Below, piece after piece: positions 41,276 to 51,920 of a stretch of 64,000 nt of DNA. This DNA is from Buchnera aphidicola (Aphis helianthi). Its GTDB lineage: Bacteria > Pseudomonadota > Gammaproteobacteria > Enterobacterales > Enterobacteriaceae. A model generated the notes under the pieces. That model ran no database searches. It saw nothing but the letters and a program-made list of their open reading frames with translations, and was not told the DNA's origin. Made by a program: the position numbers and the translations under genes. The stretch spans positions 186,001 to 250,000 of the forward strand of contig NZ_CP034894.1 of the NCBI RefSeq assembly GCF_005083845.1, written 5' to 3'. Position 1 is the first letter of the stretch; the number at the start of each line of letters is the position of its first letter.

Positions 41276-42082
41276 TTATATTGATTCTATCATTGGAATA
41301 TTTCTCCCATGATATATCTCTCTCATTTCTTTCCATAGTAAATCAATAATATATAAACGTTCTTTTTGAGATAAATCCATTACATTAATATTAAATAGAT
41401 AATTTTGTAAATGAAATTCCCTTAATAACATTCTAGTGTGAAAAATATTTTCTTGGTATACATTTACATCAACCATTTCGTACATAGATTTAATATTATT
41501 AGACATAAAGTTTTGAATAGAGTTAATTTTATGATCAATAAAATGTTTTATTCCATCGATATCTCTGGTAAATCCTCTAACACGATATTCAATTGTTACG
41601 ATATCTGATTCTAATTGATTTATAAGATAATTTAATGCGTTAAGTGGAGATATTATTCCACAAGTTGAAACTTCAATATCTGCACGAAAAGTGCAAATTC
41701 CACTTTGAGGATGACTTTCAGGATATGTATGAACACAAATATGACTTTTATCTAGATGAGCTAGAACAGAAGATGAAATGATATTATTATTTTTTTTTTC
41801 AATATTGACTGTATCTAAATTTATTGGTTCCTCACATACTAATATAGTTACGCTAGCGCCTTGTGGATCATAATCTTGATGAAATATGTTTAAAACATTA
41901 GCACCAATAATTGAACATGTTTTTTTTAATATCTTAGTTAATCGAACAGCGTTATATTGTTCATCAATATATTCAATGTAGCTGTTTCTCGAATTATTAG
42001 TATTTGCATAACAAATATCATAGATACAAAAACTTAGGCTTTTAGTCAAATTATTAAAGCCATATAATTTTAGTTTTTGCAA
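41276..42082 (-). CDS. speD: S-adenosylmethionine decarboxylase SpeD
   Basis: SpeD, 268 residues (E. coli 264), is made as a proenzyme that cleaves itself to form a pyruvoyl group. The cleavage site is Lys112-Ser113 in [27 protein letters not shown] and [15 protein letters not shown] also match. It gives the aminopropyl donor for spermidine. It lies 27 bases downstream of speE on the same strand. Putrescine synthesis genes are not in this window. Confidence 0.96.
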   Translation of the reverse strand: MQKLKLYGFNNLTKSLSFCIYDICYANTNNSRNSYIEYIDEQYNAVRLTKILKKTCSIIGANVLNIFHQDYDPQGASVTILVCEEPINLDTVNIEKKNNNIISSSVLAHLDKSHICVHTYPESHPQSGICTFRADIEVSTCGIISPLNALNYLINQLESDIVTIEYRVRGFTRDIDGIKHFIDHKINSIQNFMSNNIKSMYEMVDVNVYQENIFHTRMLLREFHLQNYLFNINVMDLSQKERLYIIDLLWKEMREIYHGRNIPMIESI

Positions 42083-42109
42083 TTTAATTACTCTCCTATC
42101 ACAGGATTT

Positions 42110-42970
42110 TTAACTTTTATCTAATGTATTAATTATATATTGAGGTAAAGCAAAGCTACTTATGTGTATTTGAGGATTATAATAGTTAAAAATTAATTTT
42201 GTTTTTTTTATGCGAGATATTAATTGTTCAAGAGTAATCAATCGTAATTTTATATTATCAGAACCCCATGCAAACATCATTGCTCCCCCATAATAAGTAG
42301 GAATTGTTGCTTGATAAAAAGTAGTATCATGAAAATATTTTTTTAAATTTTTATAAGTTGATATAATTTCATTTATTTGAAAAAAAGAAATTCCATTTTG
42401 TGCTACAAAAATACCATTTTTTTTAAGATTTTTTTTGCAATTTAAATAAAAATCTGGAAAAAATAAACTTTCTCCAGATCCTACTGGATCAGTAGAATCA
42501 GATATGATTAAATCAAATTTTTTGTTTGTATTTTTAACAAAATTTAGTCCATCATCAATAATCAATTGTAGACGAGCATCTTCATACGCATTATTACTAT
42601 GATTTGGAAAGTATTTCTTACATAAATTAATAATATTAATATCAATTTCTACCATCGTAATGCTATTAATACTTTTATGTTTACATATTTCTCTTAATAT
42701 ACCTCCATCGCCTCCACCTATTATCAATACATCTTTGATAAATCCATGAGAAAATATAGGTACATGACTTAACATTTCATGATATATAAATTCATCCTTT
42801 TCCGTAGTTTGAACAATATCATCTATAGTCATTATTTTACCCATAACTAAGTTATCAAATATTTTAATATCATGGTATTTATTTTTTTTTTGATATAATA
42901 TTTTATCAATTAAAAAATATTGTCCTAGATGACAATGAAGTTTTTCATGCCATATTTGTTTGTTAATCAT
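42110..42970 (-). CDS. speE: Spermidine synthase SpeE
   Basis: SpeE, 286 residues (E. coli 288), transfers aminopropyl to putrescine. The fold motifs VLIIGGGDGGILREI, TMVEIDINII and ISDSTDPVGSGESLF are present, with YYGGAMMFAWG near the C-terminus. The frame is open to 43012, but the ATG at 42968-42970 gives MINKQIWHEKLHCHLGQYF, the family N-terminus, and has AAGGG ten bases upstream. Its by-product methylthioadenosine is the substrate of the nearby Mtn. Confidence 0.96.
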   Translation of the reverse strand: MINKQIWHEKLHCHLGQYFLIDKILYQKKNKYHDIKIFDNLVMGKIMTIDDIVQTTEKDEFIYHEMLSHVPIFSHGFIKDVLIIGGGDGGILREICKHKSINSITMVEIDINIINLCKKYFPNHSNNAYEDARLQLIIDDGLNFVKNTNKKFDLIISDSTDPVGSGESLFFPDFYLNCKKNLKKNGIFVAQNGISFFQINEIISTYKNLKKYFHDTTFYQATIPTYYGGAMMFAWGSDNIKLRLITLEQLISRIKKTKLIFNYYNPQIHISSFALPQYIINTLDKS

Positions 42971-43166
42971 GGTATTTTTGCCCTTAAATATCAATAATAA
43001 ATTATTTAGCAATTGATTGTAAATATATTGAAATAACAGAGTTTATTTTTAGATTTTTTAAAGAAGGATAATGATTTTTTATAAAATATTTTAAATATTA
43101 TATAATTACAATACTTAAAAATAATTGAATTTAATAAAGATTATCAAAAATGTTATAACAATGCTA

Positions 43167-43886
43167 TTATTTATTCAACAGATTTGTACAATTGTTATTT
43201 TCTAATACTAATTTAACTAAATTAGACGATTTTAATGATGCAATGGATATATTTTTTTTAAAATTTAATGTGGCTGTTTCATCAGATAAATCAGATACTG
43301 ATTTTATAACTATTAATGGAATATGAAATTGATAACATACCTGAGCTATTGCTGTAGACTCCATTTCTACTCCAATTGCAGAGGAAAATTGAACTTTTAA
43401 TTTCTTAATAATTTTTTTTTCGCTAACAAATGAGTCTCCAGTAATAAGTAGTCCAGTCATAAATTGAAATTTAAAATTTTTTGCTGTGCTTATAAAAATA
43501 TTATATAAATTTTTATTTATTTTAAATTTTTTTGGATATTGAGGTATTTGCCCTCTAGAATATCCAAAGTTTGTTAAATTTACATCATAATAACATAAAT
43601 AATTAGGAATAATAATATCTCCTATCTTCAGTTGAGAATGTAAACTTCCTGCTGAACCACTATTAATAATAATATCAGGTTTAAAAAATTTTATAAGAAT
43701 CATAGATGCGATACTAGCAGAAACCTTTCCGATACCTGATTTTATTAAAAAAATATTATTTTTTTTAAATGTTCCTATATAAATTTGAAATTGTCCAATA
43801 TTTTGTATTTCTTTATAGTTTATAATTGTTTTAAATGTTTTAATTTCTTGATCTATAGCACCGATGATTCCAATATTTATATTCAT
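43167..43886 (-). CDS. mtn: Methylthioadenosine/S-adenosylhomocysteine nucleosidase Mtn
   Basis: Mtn (Pfs), 239 residues (E. coli 232). It cleaves methylthioadenosine and S-adenosylhomocysteine. The catalytic residues are visible: Glu in IGAIDQEIKTF, Glu in GVEMESTAIAQV and Asp in KSVSDLSDETA. The frame continues to a TTG at 43901, but the ATG at 43884-43886 gives MNINIGIIGAIDQE, the usual start. It lies 29 bases after erpA and close to speDE, which produce its substrate. Confidence 0.95.
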   Translation of the reverse strand: MNINIGIIGAIDQEIKTFKTIINYKEIQNIGQFQIYIGTFKKNNIFLIKSGIGKVSASIASMILIKFFKPDIIINSGSAGSLHSQLKIGDIIIPNYLCYYDVNLTNFGYSRGQIPQYPKKFKINKNLYNIFISTAKNFKFQFMTGLLITGDSFVSEKKIIKKLKVQFSSAIGVEMESTAIAQVCYQFHIPLIVIKSVSDLSDETATLNFKKNISIASLKSSNLVKLVLENNNCTNLLNK

Positions 43887-43915
43887 GTGAATTAATTTCA
43901 ATTATTTTAATTGTC

Positions 43916-44254
43916 TTAAATATTAAATGATGAGCCACATCCGCATGTATTTTTTGCATTTGGATTATTTACTACAAATTTTGATCCTTCTAAATTTTCT
44001 ATATAATCTATTTTCCCACCATTTATATATTGCAAGCTAATAGGATCAATAACTATAGAAATATTTTCTTTATTAATTAATACATCATCTTTATTTATAT
44101 TTTCATCAAAAATAAATTGATATTGAAATCCACTACATCCACCTCCAAGAATGTATATTCTTAATTTTAAATTTTTTTTATTTAAAGTAAGATTTTTTAT
44201 TTTATTAATAGCATTTTGTGTAAGTTTAATATGATTATTTATAGTATTTTTCAC
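43916..44254 (-). CDS. erpA: Iron-sulfur cluster insertion protein ErpA
   Basis: ErpA, 112 residues (E. coli 114), an A-type carrier delivering [4Fe-4S] clusters, in E. coli especially to the isoprenoid enzymes IspG and IspH. The three ligand cysteines are in [11 protein letters not shown] and [11 protein letters not shown], and [12 protein letters not shown] is conserved. ErpA is preferred over IscA by its N-terminus and the [13 protein letters not shown] tail. Older annotations call it yadR. A small A/T hairpin (44293-44311) sits 39 bases upstream of the ATG. Confidence 0.94.
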   Translation of the reverse strand: MKNTINNHIKLTQNAINKIKNLTLNKKNLKLRIYILGGGCSGFQYQFIFDENINKDDVLINKENISIVIDPISLQYINGGKIDYIENLEGSKFVVNNPNAKNTCGCGSSFNI

Positions 44255-44292
44255 TGTAAATATATTCTCAAAACATTTAGATATCGTTAAAA

Positions 44293-44311
44293 ATAAGATA
44301 TTTTATCTTAT
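44293..44311. repeat. Small A/T hairpin upstream of erpA
   Basis: ATAAGATA and TATCTTAT flank a TTT loop (8 perfect pairs). It lies in the 5' region of erpA on the transcribed strand. The function is unknown; it could be chance in A/T-rich DNA or a small mRNA structure. Confidence 0.35.
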
Positions 44312-44373
44312 CACAAAATAAATAATTTAAATAAAATAACATATATTAATTATTATATAATAATTCACTTATT

Positions 44374-44407
44374 CCTTGCGCCGATAGATTTTTTTTATTG
44401 GCGCAGG
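44374..44407 (-). terminator. G/C-rich hairpin downstream of ftsZ
   Basis: TGCGCC (44377-44382) pairs with GGCGCA (44400-44405), extended by CC/GG beyond a one-base bulge; on the minus strand the 17-base loop is A-rich. It is about 85 bases after the ftsZ stop and is one of the few G/C-rich spots in the window. There is no U-run after it, so it could be a terminator, an mRNA 3'-end stabiliser or another conserved RNA structure. Confidence 0.45.
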
Positions 44408-44491
44408 TTATAATTATATAATAGAAAATATAACAACTAATATGATTAACTTACATTGTATGGTTAAAGTATGTTATTTTAAATTTTAAAA

Positions 44492-45646
44492 TTAATCAGA
44501 TCTTTTACGTAGAAAAGCAGGAATATCTAAATATTCTGGTTCTTTACGTTTAGTATGTTCTGTTTCTTTGATTTCGTTTTTTATATGTTTTTTATCTAAT
44601 GTTGCAGATGACATATTTAAATATTGATAACGATAATCCATTAATGTTTCTTTAGAAGATTTATTTTTAATTTGACTCACATCTGAGTATTTTTCCATTC
44701 CAATACCAGTGGCTACTACTGTTACTCGAAGTGTATCATTCATATCAGGATCTAAAGATGTCCCTATAACAACTGTGGCATTATCTGAAGCAAAAGATCT
44801 AATAGTGTTTCCTACAGTTTCAAATTCGTCTAATTTCAAATCAAAACCAGCAGTAATGTTAACTAAAACACCTCGAGCTCCTGACAAATCTATATCTTCT
44901 AATAAAGGACTAGATATTGCTATTTCTGCGGCTTCTTCTGCACGATTTTCTCCAGAAGATATCCCTGTACCCATCATAGCATATCCCATTTCTAGCATAA
45001 CAGTACGTACATCAGCAAAATCTACATTCATAAGACCAGGTCTTGTAATTAGTTCAGCAATACCTTGAACAGCTCCCTTTAATACATTATTTGCAGCACC
45101 AAAAGCATCTAGTAAAGAAATACCCCGACTTAGTACTTTTAGTAATTTATCATTTGGTATAGTAATTAAAGAATCTACATGTTTTGATAATTCAACAACT
45201 CCTTGATCAGCTATAATCATTCTTTTTTTACCTTCAAAATTAAAAGGTTTTGTGACTACAGCTACGGTTAAAATTCCTAATTCTTTTGCTATTTCTGCTA
45301 CTACTGGAGCAGCTCCGGTTCCTGTTCCACCTCCCATTCCAGCAGCTATAAAGACCATATCAGAACCATCTAACGCTGATTTTAGTAGTTCTTTATCTTC
45401 TTCTGCTGAATTTCGACCAATTTCTGGATTTGCACCAGCTCCTAATCCCTTAGTAATATTGTTTCCTATTTGAATAGTTTGACCTACTTCTATTTTTCTT
45501 AAAGCTTGAGCATCAGTATTAATAGCAAAAAATTCAACACCTTCTATACGTTCTCTAACCATATATTCTACTGCATTTCCACCACCTCCACCAACACCAA
45601 CGACTTTAATTATTGCATTATTACTTAATTCTACAGGCTCAAACAT
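44492..45646 (-). CDS. ftsZ: Cell division protein FtsZ
   Basis: FtsZ, 384 residues (E. coli 383), is the tubulin-like GTPase of the division ring. The G-box [11 protein letters not shown] starts at residue 105, and the T7 loop NVDFADVR is intact. The linker is present, and the C-terminal peptide [13 protein letters not shown] that binds FtsA (and ZipA or MinC in E. coli) is nearly identical to E. coli. It is the last gene of the mur-fts cluster; lpxC and secM, which follow in E. coli, are missing. Base composition here is less A/T-rich than in neighbours, fitting strong protein constraint. Confidence 0.98.
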   Translation of the reverse strand: MFEPVELSNNAIIKVVGVGGGGGNAVEYMVRERIEGVEFFAINTDAQALRKIEVGQTIQIGNNITKGLGAGANPEIGRNSAEEDKELLKSALDGSDMVFIAAGMGGGTGTGAAPVVAEIAKELGILTVAVVTKPFNFEGKKRMIIADQGVVELSKHVDSLITIPNDKLLKVLSRGISLLDAFGAANNVLKGAVQGIAELITRPGLMNVDFADVRTVMLEMGYAMMGTGISSGENRAEEAAEIAISSPLLEDIDLSGARGVLVNITAGFDLKLDEFETVGNTIRSFASDNATVVIGTSLDPDMNDTLRVTVVATGIGMEKYSDVSQIKNKSSKETLMDYRYQYLNMSSATLDKKHIKNEIKETEHTKRKEPEYLDIPAFLRKRSD

Positions 45647-45695
45647 AATTTAATTCCATTATCTATCTTAAATTTTAGAGATGTTTAAAATTGGT

Positions 45696-46952
45696 TTAAA
45701 ATTCTTTTTTAAACCAATTATTAATTTGTTTAAACCATTTTTCAAGAAAAGAACTTTCTTTTTTTATATTTTTAGATTGTAAGTAAGATTCTTTTCCATA
45801 GTGTAATAAACCCACTACTGTTGAATAATGTGGTTCAGTTATATTTTCTGTTAAACCTGAAATATTTATTGGTTTAGCAATTCGAACTTTATTTTGAAAC
45901 ACCTTTTCTGCACATTTATTTATTAATGAAATAGTTGAAGCACCTCCTGTTAATACTATACCACTTGATAATTGATGTTTTCTGCCTTCTTTATAAAGTT
46001 GATTTTGTATATAAAGAATTCTATTATTAATTAAAGTTAATAGTTCATTATATCTGGATTCAATTACTTCTGATACAATATCTAATTGTATATTTTTAAA
46101 TGCATTTTGATGTTTCTCAGAAAACTCAATATTATTTGATGATTCTATAGATGATTTTAATAAAGAACCATAATTTATTTTTATAATTTCTGAATCATTA
46201 TAAGATTTGCTAAATGCATATGAAATATCTTTAGTAACAATATTTCCTGCATATGGAATAACTTGGCTATCTTGTATAAATCCGTCGATATAAGTAGTAA
46301 AATCTATTGTGCCTCCACCTATATCAATCATACATACACCTAGTTTACATTCTTCTTCGGTTAATACAGATTTACTAGATGCAAGACCTGAAAAAATTAC
46401 TTGATCAACTTTGATATTACATGTTTCTACTGCTTTAATAATGTTTTTAGCTATATTTTGATGACAAGTAATTAAATGAACTCGTACTTGCATTCTTATC
46501 CCTGATAAACCTATAGGGTTTTTTATTCCAGATTGTTGATCAATTGAATATTCTTGTGGAATAACATGTAGTATATGATGTTCATTTAGAATTTTTACCG
46601 ATTTTGCAGTATGTATTACATTTTCTATATCTTCTTCTGTAACTTCATCTTCAGAAATCGGAACGATTCCAATTTCATTTTGACAATTAATATATTTACT
46701 AGATAATGCTAAATATACAGAAGTAATGTTGCAATTAGCCATAATTTCAGCTTGATGGACAGATTCCTTTATACATGAAACAACTGTATCTAAATTGTTA
46801 ATTCTACCTTTATCTATTCCCTTTGATTTACATATTCCAATTCCAATTATTTTTATGGTATTATCTATTAAAATTTCGCCTACTAAAGTAACCACTTTAG
46901 TAGTTCCTACTTCCAGTCCTACTACCAATTTTTTATTTGTTGATATAATCAT
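45696..46952 (-). CDS. ftsA: Cell division protein FtsA
   Basis: FtsA, 418 residues (E. coli 420), is the actin-like membrane tether of FtsZ. The N-terminal phosphate loop is VVGLEVGTTKVV, then VCMIDIGGGTIDFTTY, and ATP-site motif GIVLTGGASTIS follows. The C-terminal amphipathic membrane helix WFKQINNWFKKEF is kept. It lies 49 bases upstream of ftsZ. Loss of FtsQ upstream suggests a simplified divisome, but FtsA itself looks complete. Confidence 0.97.
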   Translation of the reverse strand: MIISTNKKLVVGLEVGTTKVVTLVGEILIDNTIKIIGIGICKSKGIDKGRINNLDTVVSCIKESVHQAEIMANCNITSVYLALSSKYINCQNEIGIVPISEDEVTEEDIENVIHTAKSVKILNEHHILHVIPQEYSIDQQSGIKNPIGLSGIRMQVRVHLITCHQNIAKNIIKAVETCNIKVDQVIFSGLASSKSVLTEEECKLGVCMIDIGGGTIDFTTYIDGFIQDSQVIPYAGNIVTKDISYAFSKSYNDSEIIKINYGSLLKSSIESSNNIEFSEKHQNAFKNIQLDIVSEVIESRYNELLTLINNRILYIQNQLYKEGRKHQLSSGIVLTGGASTISLINKCAEKVFQNKVRIAKPINISGLTENITEPHYSTVVGLLHYGKESYLQSKNIKKESSFLEKWFKQINNWFKKEF

Positions 46953-47287
46953 TATTTCTTAGCCTATACTATATTTTTTAAATTATTAATTTTATTATCA
47001 ATCAGGATTTCTGATATTTTATATTATAGTTGTTTGACATCAACAATGTTTTTAAAATTGTTTATTTAGACAGAAATAAGTTTTTAAAAATCTAAATTTT
47101 TTAAAAATTTTTTCTTATAGAATATTTCATAACGTTTATTTTAAAAAGTAAATTCGTTAAATTATAAAAATATTATTAATATTAAAATAATAAAGTATAT
47201 TTATTTTATGTAAATTTATTAATTAATAATAAACGTTTTATTTTAAAACACTTTAGAATTTTCAATATATTTAAATTAAAATATTAA
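46953..47287. other. 335-base gap at the expected position of ftsQ
   Basis: In E. coli ftsQ lies between ddlB and ftsA. Here the space is A/T-rich and full of stops. I cannot recognise any FtsQ remnant (POTRA domain or membrane segment) in it. It may contain the ftsA promoter, and ddlB and ftsA may be separate transcripts. A TTGACA at 47034-47039 faces away from both genes and is probably chance. Confidence 0.55.
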
Positions 47288-48220
47288 TTAAATAATTGGT
47301 ATAATAGTTTTATTCAAAATTTTTAATACTAATTCATCGAATGATATACCTATAGCGTTTGCAGACATTGGAAGTAAACTACGATTTGTCATACCAGGAA
47401 TAGTATTGATTTCTAGTAACCAAAAATTATTATTTTTATCTAATATTACGTCTATTCTACCACATCCGTTACATCCTAATGCATTCCAAGCGTGTTGTGC
47501 TATTTTTTTTAATGTTTGCTCTTGTTGTAAATTTAATCCGCTTGGACATAAATATTTGGTAGAAGATAATTGATATTTTGCAGAATAATCATAAAAATTA
47601 TTTTTTGCGATAATTTGAATAGAAGGTAATATTTCTTTATCAAGAATTGAAATTGTATATTCTGTTCCTTTTATAAACTTTTCTACTAAAATATCATTGC
47701 TATAATTAAATGCTATTTCAATTGCATTCTTTAGTTGATTTTCTGAATGAACTAATGTTATTCCTATACTTGATCCTTGACTATTTGGTTTTACCACAAG
47801 AGGATATTCTAATTTAAAAATTTTTTTTGTTAAAATAGAATAGAAATTTTTTAAAAAATCTTCTTTTTGTATATATATATCTGGTAATACAGGAAGACCA
47901 GCAGATTTCCATAATAACTTAGTTCTTTTTTTATCTAAAGCAATAGAGGATGCCATAATTCCACTACCAGTATAAGGAATATTCAAATATTCTAATACTC
48001 CTTGTATACTACCATCTTCTCCACCTTTTCCATGAAGCGCAATATATGCAATATGAAATCCTTGCGTTTTCAAATGCATAATAGGAAAATCACGTGGATC
48101 AAATGCATATGCGTTAATACCAGATCGAATTAAACTCTGTAGAACTGCATTTCCTGATGCTAATGATATTTGACGTTCTGTCGAATTTCCACCTAATAAT
48201 ACTGCTACTTTTTTTTTCAT
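47288..48220 (-). CDS. ddlB: D-alanine--D-alanine ligase Ddl
   Basis: An ATP-grasp ligase of 310 residues (E. coli DdlB 306) that makes D-Ala-D-Ala for Mur[46 protein letters not shown] and [18 protein letters not shown] are conserved. The ATG overlaps the murC stop by four bases (ATGA), so the two are translationally coupled. The position after murC identifies it as the ddlB orthologue. Confidence 0.96.
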   Translation of the reverse strand: MKKKVAVLLGGNSTERQISLASGNAVLQSLIRSGINAYAFDPRDFPIMHLKTQGFHIAYIALHGKGGEDGSIQGVLEYLNIPYTGSGIMASSIALDKKRTKLLWKSAGLPVLPDIYIQKEDFLKNFYSILTKKIFKLEYPLVVKPNSQGSSIGITLVHSENQLKNAIEIAFNYSNDILVEKFIKGTEYTISILDKEILPSIQIIAKNNFYDYSAKYQLSSTKYLCPSGLNLQQEQTLKKIAQHAWNALGCNGCGRIDVILDKNNNFWLLEINTIPGMTNRSLLPMSANAIGISFDELVLKILNKTIIPII

Positions 48221-49667
48221 ATTATCACTTTTTTATTTTTTTTAACAAAAATTTTATTAGCTATTTTTTCTATATTACCAGCACCTTGTATTAAAATAAT
48301 ATCATTTCCATTTAAACAAGAAACAATAGAATTTAATATTAGTTTATAATTTTTAATTAGAACTATATTTATACTTTTTGTTTTTTTTATATCCCTATAT
48401 AGTGATTTGCTATCTGCTCCAACAATAATATTTTCATTTGCAGAATAAACATCTAATATTAATAGTGTATCTACTTGAGATAAAACTTTAATAAAATCGT
48501 TATATAAATTATGTGTTCTTGTATATCGATGAGGTTGAAAAATCATTATTAAGTTTTTTTTAGGCCAACTGCTTCTTATTGTCTTAATGTTTTCAGATAA
48601 TTCATTAGGATGATGTCCATAATCATCTATTAACATAATATTTTTATTTATAGTATTATTTATTTTTATTGATATTTTCCCAAGATATTCAAATCTTCTA
48701 CAAGTACCTTGAAATTTTTTTAATGATTTAAGAATGTTTTGATCGGATATTTTTTGATTGGTTGCTAGAGCTACTGCAGCTGCTGCATTTAAAGCATTAT
48801 GTTTTCCAGGTATTTTTAGAACAACATCTAAATTTGATTGATTTTTTCGAACTAAACTAAAATTTGAAATAAAATTATTTTGTTTATAACAATTAATTTG
48901 AATTGTAGCAGATTTATTAAATCCATATGTAATTATTTTACATTGTATTTTTGGTATTATTTCTTGTATAGCAGGGTTGTCTATACATAATATAACAGTA
49001 TTATCTAATGGGATTGTTTTTATAAATTTTAAAAATGATTGTTTTAACAAATCAAAATTATTGTTATAATAATTCATGTGGTCAGGTTCAATGTTAGTTA
49101 CAATAATAGTTTTTGGAGTTAAATAAAGAAATGAACTATCACTTTCATCTGCTTCTGCGATAAGATAGTCAGAATATCCTAGTTTAGAATAAGAATTAAT
49201 TGATTTTATTAAACCACCATTAATAATAGTCGGATCTAATTTGTTTTCGTTAAATATATCAAAAATCATAGCTGTAGTAGTTGTTTTTCCATGTGTTCCA
49301 GAAACAGCTATTCCAAACTTAAACTGCATTAGTATTTGTAACATTTCTGCTCTTAATAATATAGGAATTTTTTTTTTTTTGCTTCTATAATCTCTGGATT
49401 GGTAAATGGAATAGCACTAGATATAATAATTAAATCAATATTATTAACATTTTTTTTAGAATGCTGAAAATAAATAATTGCGCCTAATTCTATTAGTTTT
49501 TTTGTAACTGATGTTTTTAATATATCTGAACCACTAATTTTATATCCTAATTGTAATAAAATTAAAGCAATTCCATTCATTCCAGAACCTCCAATTCCTA
49601 TAAAATGAATTTTATTGAATAATTTATTTTTAAAGAAGTTATTTTTTTTTACGTTAATTATATTCAT
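48217..49667 (-). CDS. murC: UDP-N-acetylmuramate--L-alanine ligase MurC, frameshifted at poly(A)
   Basis: MurC adds L-Ala to UDP-MurNAc. The gene is split into two frames. The N-terminal part (49667 down to about 49353) has the Rossmann motif [15 protein letters not shown] and reads to AKKKKFLYY and a stop. The rest, from about 49368 down, continues [15 protein letters not shown], then the ATP site [13 protein letters not shown] and DDYGHHPNE to the end. Between them is a run of 13 A (49368-49380 as T). One more A, or two fewer, joins them into about 484 residues (E. coli 491). The downstream part alone would lack the UDP-binding Rossmann domain. Function therefore needs slippage, or the run is miscounted. 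Confidence 0.9.
49368..49380 (-). other. A13 tract where murC loses frame
   Basis: Thirteen A in the coding strand. The upstream frame reads GCA AAA AAA AAA AAA TTC CTA; the conserved downstream frame reads AAA ATT CCT ATA TTA TTA AGA. It is the longest A run I noticed in a coding region of the window. Confidence 0.88.
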
Positions 49668-49695
49668 TTTTTTTATATATTTTATTGTTAAAAAT

Positions 49696-50757
49696 TTATT
49701 TTTTATAAATATTGTTAATTATTTTAAAAATTTTTATTGTAGAATTTCTTACTCCTAGAGAAAAAGCTTTTTTTGCCATTTTAAGTAATTTTTCTCTGTT
49801 TAAAGAATTTAATATTTTCACTATTACTTGTATATTAAATTCGGATTGATTAATAATTTTTGCAGCACCATTATTTTGTAAGTCCTGTGCATTTAATAAT
49901 TGTTGTTGATCTTTATGTGGATATGGTATAAATATTGCTCCTAATCCTACAGTAGTAATTTCACTTACAGTTAGGGCCCCAGAACGAGATATAACTAGAT
50001 CTGCCCACTCGTATGCAGATGCAATATTTTCAATAAAAGCATTAATTATATGCTGATCAAATCCATATTGTTGATATTTTTTTTTTGTTTTTTCTAATTC
50101 ATATTTTCCTACTTGATGCCAAATAATAACTTTTGATTTTAACAATAATGATATTTCAGGTAAAACACTATTAAAAATAGATGCACCTTGACTTCCACCA
50201 ATAATTAATATTCGTAGAGGACCAGATCTATTTATAAAACGTTTCATAGGAGATGGAATTTTAATAATATTTTCACGCACTGGATTTCCAACGACTTCAG
50301 CATTGGGTAAAACACCTGGAAAAGCCTGCATATTTTTTGTAGATATTTTAGCAAGTAATCTATTTGTAATACCAGGAATTTTATTTTGTTCATGTAAAAT
50401 AAAAGGAATTTTTGAAGTCCATGCTGCCAATCCTCCAGGACCAGATACATACCCTCCCATGCCTAATACAACATTTGGTAAATAATTATTTATAATTTTT
50501 TTTATTTTAAAATATGATTTTAATATATGTATGGGAGAAGCAAGTAACGTTTTTAACTTAGCATTTCTTAATCCATTTATATGAATAAGATGAAGTTTAA
50601 TATTATATTTAGGAACAATATCAGACTCTATTTTATTTTTTGTTCCTATCCAATTTACATTCCATCCATGTTTAATTAAATATTGAGCTATAGTAATAGC
50701 TGGAAATACATGTCCACCACTACCACCTGCTATAATTATAATTTTTTTAGCACTCAT
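49696..50757 (-). CDS. murG: Lipid II synthase glycosyltransferase MurG
   Basis: MurG, 353 residues (E. coli 355), adds GlcNAc to lipid I at the inner membrane face. The N-terminal glycine loop [42 protein letters not shown] and [12 protein letters not shown] are conserved. Its ATG follows the ftsW stop with no gap (TAA then ATG). murC starts 29 bases downstream of the murG stop. Confidence 0.96.
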   Translation of the reverse strand: MSAKKIIIIAGGSGGHVFPAITIAQYLIKHGWNVNWIGTKNKIESDIVPKYNIKLHLIHINGLRNAKLKTLLASPIHILKSYFKIKKIINNYLPNVVLGMGGYVSGPGGLAAWTSKIPFILHEQNKIPGITNRLLAKISTKNMQAFPGVLPNAEVVGNPVRENIIKIPSPMKRFINRSGPLRILIIGGSQGASIFNSVLPEISLLLKSKVIIWHQVGKYELEKTKKKYQQYGFDQHIINAFIENIASAYEWADLVISRSGALTVSEITTVGLGAIFIPYPHKDQQQLLNAQDLQNNGAAKIINQSEFNIQVIVKILNSLNREKLLKMAKKAFSLGVRNSTIKIFKIINNIYKK

Positions 50758-51920
50758 TTAATTTTCCTTAGGTAAAGCTTGATTTTCACTTAATCGTAAT
50801 TCAAAATCAATTCTTAATAACATACAAATAGCAATTAAGTTAATAATTAAACTTGAACCTCCATAGCTAATTAATGGCAAAGTTAATCCCTTAGTAGGTA
50901 ATATTCCAGTAACAGCACCAATATTAATTAACGTTTGAAAACTAAACCACAAACCAATAGAGCAAGCTAAAAAACCTGAAAAAATTTGATTTTTTTCCAA
51001 AGATTTTTGTCCAATATACATAGCTCGAAAAGAAATAATAAAAATAGTTAATAATATTAAAAAACAACCTATATATCCTAGTTCTTCTCCAATAATAGAG
51101 AATATAAAATCACTATGAGCTTCTGGTAAATAGTTTAATTTTTGTATAGAATTTCCTAAACCTTGTCCAAAAAAATGTCCTCTTCCTAAAGCTATTAATG
51201 ATTGTGTTAATTGATATCCATTACCGAATGGATCTTGCCAAGGATTCCAAAATGATATTATTCTATTAATACGATATGGTTTAATTAATATTAAAAATCC
51301 AACTATTAATATAACTACGCCAATAATTAAAAAAAATTGTTTTATTTTTGCCCCAGAAATAAATAAAATTGATAAAGAGGTAAGAAATAAAACAACTACT
51401 GTTCCTAAATCAGGTTCTACTAATAAAAGAATTGATTGCATAGTAATAATACTCATGGGTTTAAAAAATCCCCAAAAGTTATTATGTACTTCTTTAATTT
51501 TTCTTGAAAGGTAATTAGAGATATAAAGAAAAGAAGAAATTTTACATATTTCAGCAGGTTGTATATGTAATATACCTATACTTATCCATCGATGTGATCC
51601 ATGTATTGATTTACCTATTAATAGTACAAAAATAAGCAATAAAACTGAAAATATAAGAATAATATTGCTATATTGATTCCAAAAAACAATAGGTATTCGT
51701 AAAAATAAAAAAGATAATAAAAACGTTAAAATAAAATAAAATATTTCTCTTTTTGCAAAAAAAAATGGATCTTTATATAAGCTTTGCCCTATAGGTATAG
51801 ATGTAGATACCACCATAATTAATCCGGTAATACATAATCCTAAAGTTAACCATACTATTAATCTATCATATAATATGATATACTTTTTTGTATTTTTTTT
51901 TATTTTTTTTTTAAAAACAT
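50758..51920 (-). CDS. ftsW: Lipid II polymerase FtsW, start region frameshifted at poly(A)
   Basis: FtsW is the SEDS-family septal glycosyltransferase. The open frame begins with an ATG at 51816, but conserved residues extend upstream in the same frame: [16 protein letters not shown], matching E. coli FtsW before its MPIGQ segment. No start codon exists there. An ATG at 51918-51920 overlaps the murD stop (TAATG) and reads MFLKKK then TAA; one more A in the A10 run at 51903-51912 would join it to the conserved frame, giving about 387 residues. Several membrane segments, [19 protein letters not shown] and [11 protein letters not shown] are present. Starting at 51816 would lose most of the first membrane segment. 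Confidence 0.88.
51903..51912 (-). other. A10 tract near the ftsW start
   Basis: Ten A in the coding strand, followed by T and a second run of nine A. The ATG at 51918-51920 meets TAA just after the A10. With 11 (or 8) A the frame continues ATA AAA AAA AAT ACA AAA AAG TAT into the conserved protein. Confidence 0.8.

Noticed and set aside
44709..45068. 119-codon open frame on the plus strand inside ftsZ
   Set aside because: It lies wholly antisense to the well-conserved ftsZ and has a composition typical of a frame shadow (Ser/Ile/Pro-rich). No ribosome-binding site or homology is seen.
47034..47039. TTGACA consensus -35 in the ftsA-ddlB gap
   Set aside because: It points away from both flanking genes and no plus-strand gene follows. 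Probably chance.
51840..51917. In-frame non-ATG initiation of ftsW upstream of 51816
   Set aside because: Only ATA or ATT codons are available in the upstream frame, which are rare starts. The murD-coupled ATG at 51920 is more plausible, though it requires a frame correction.
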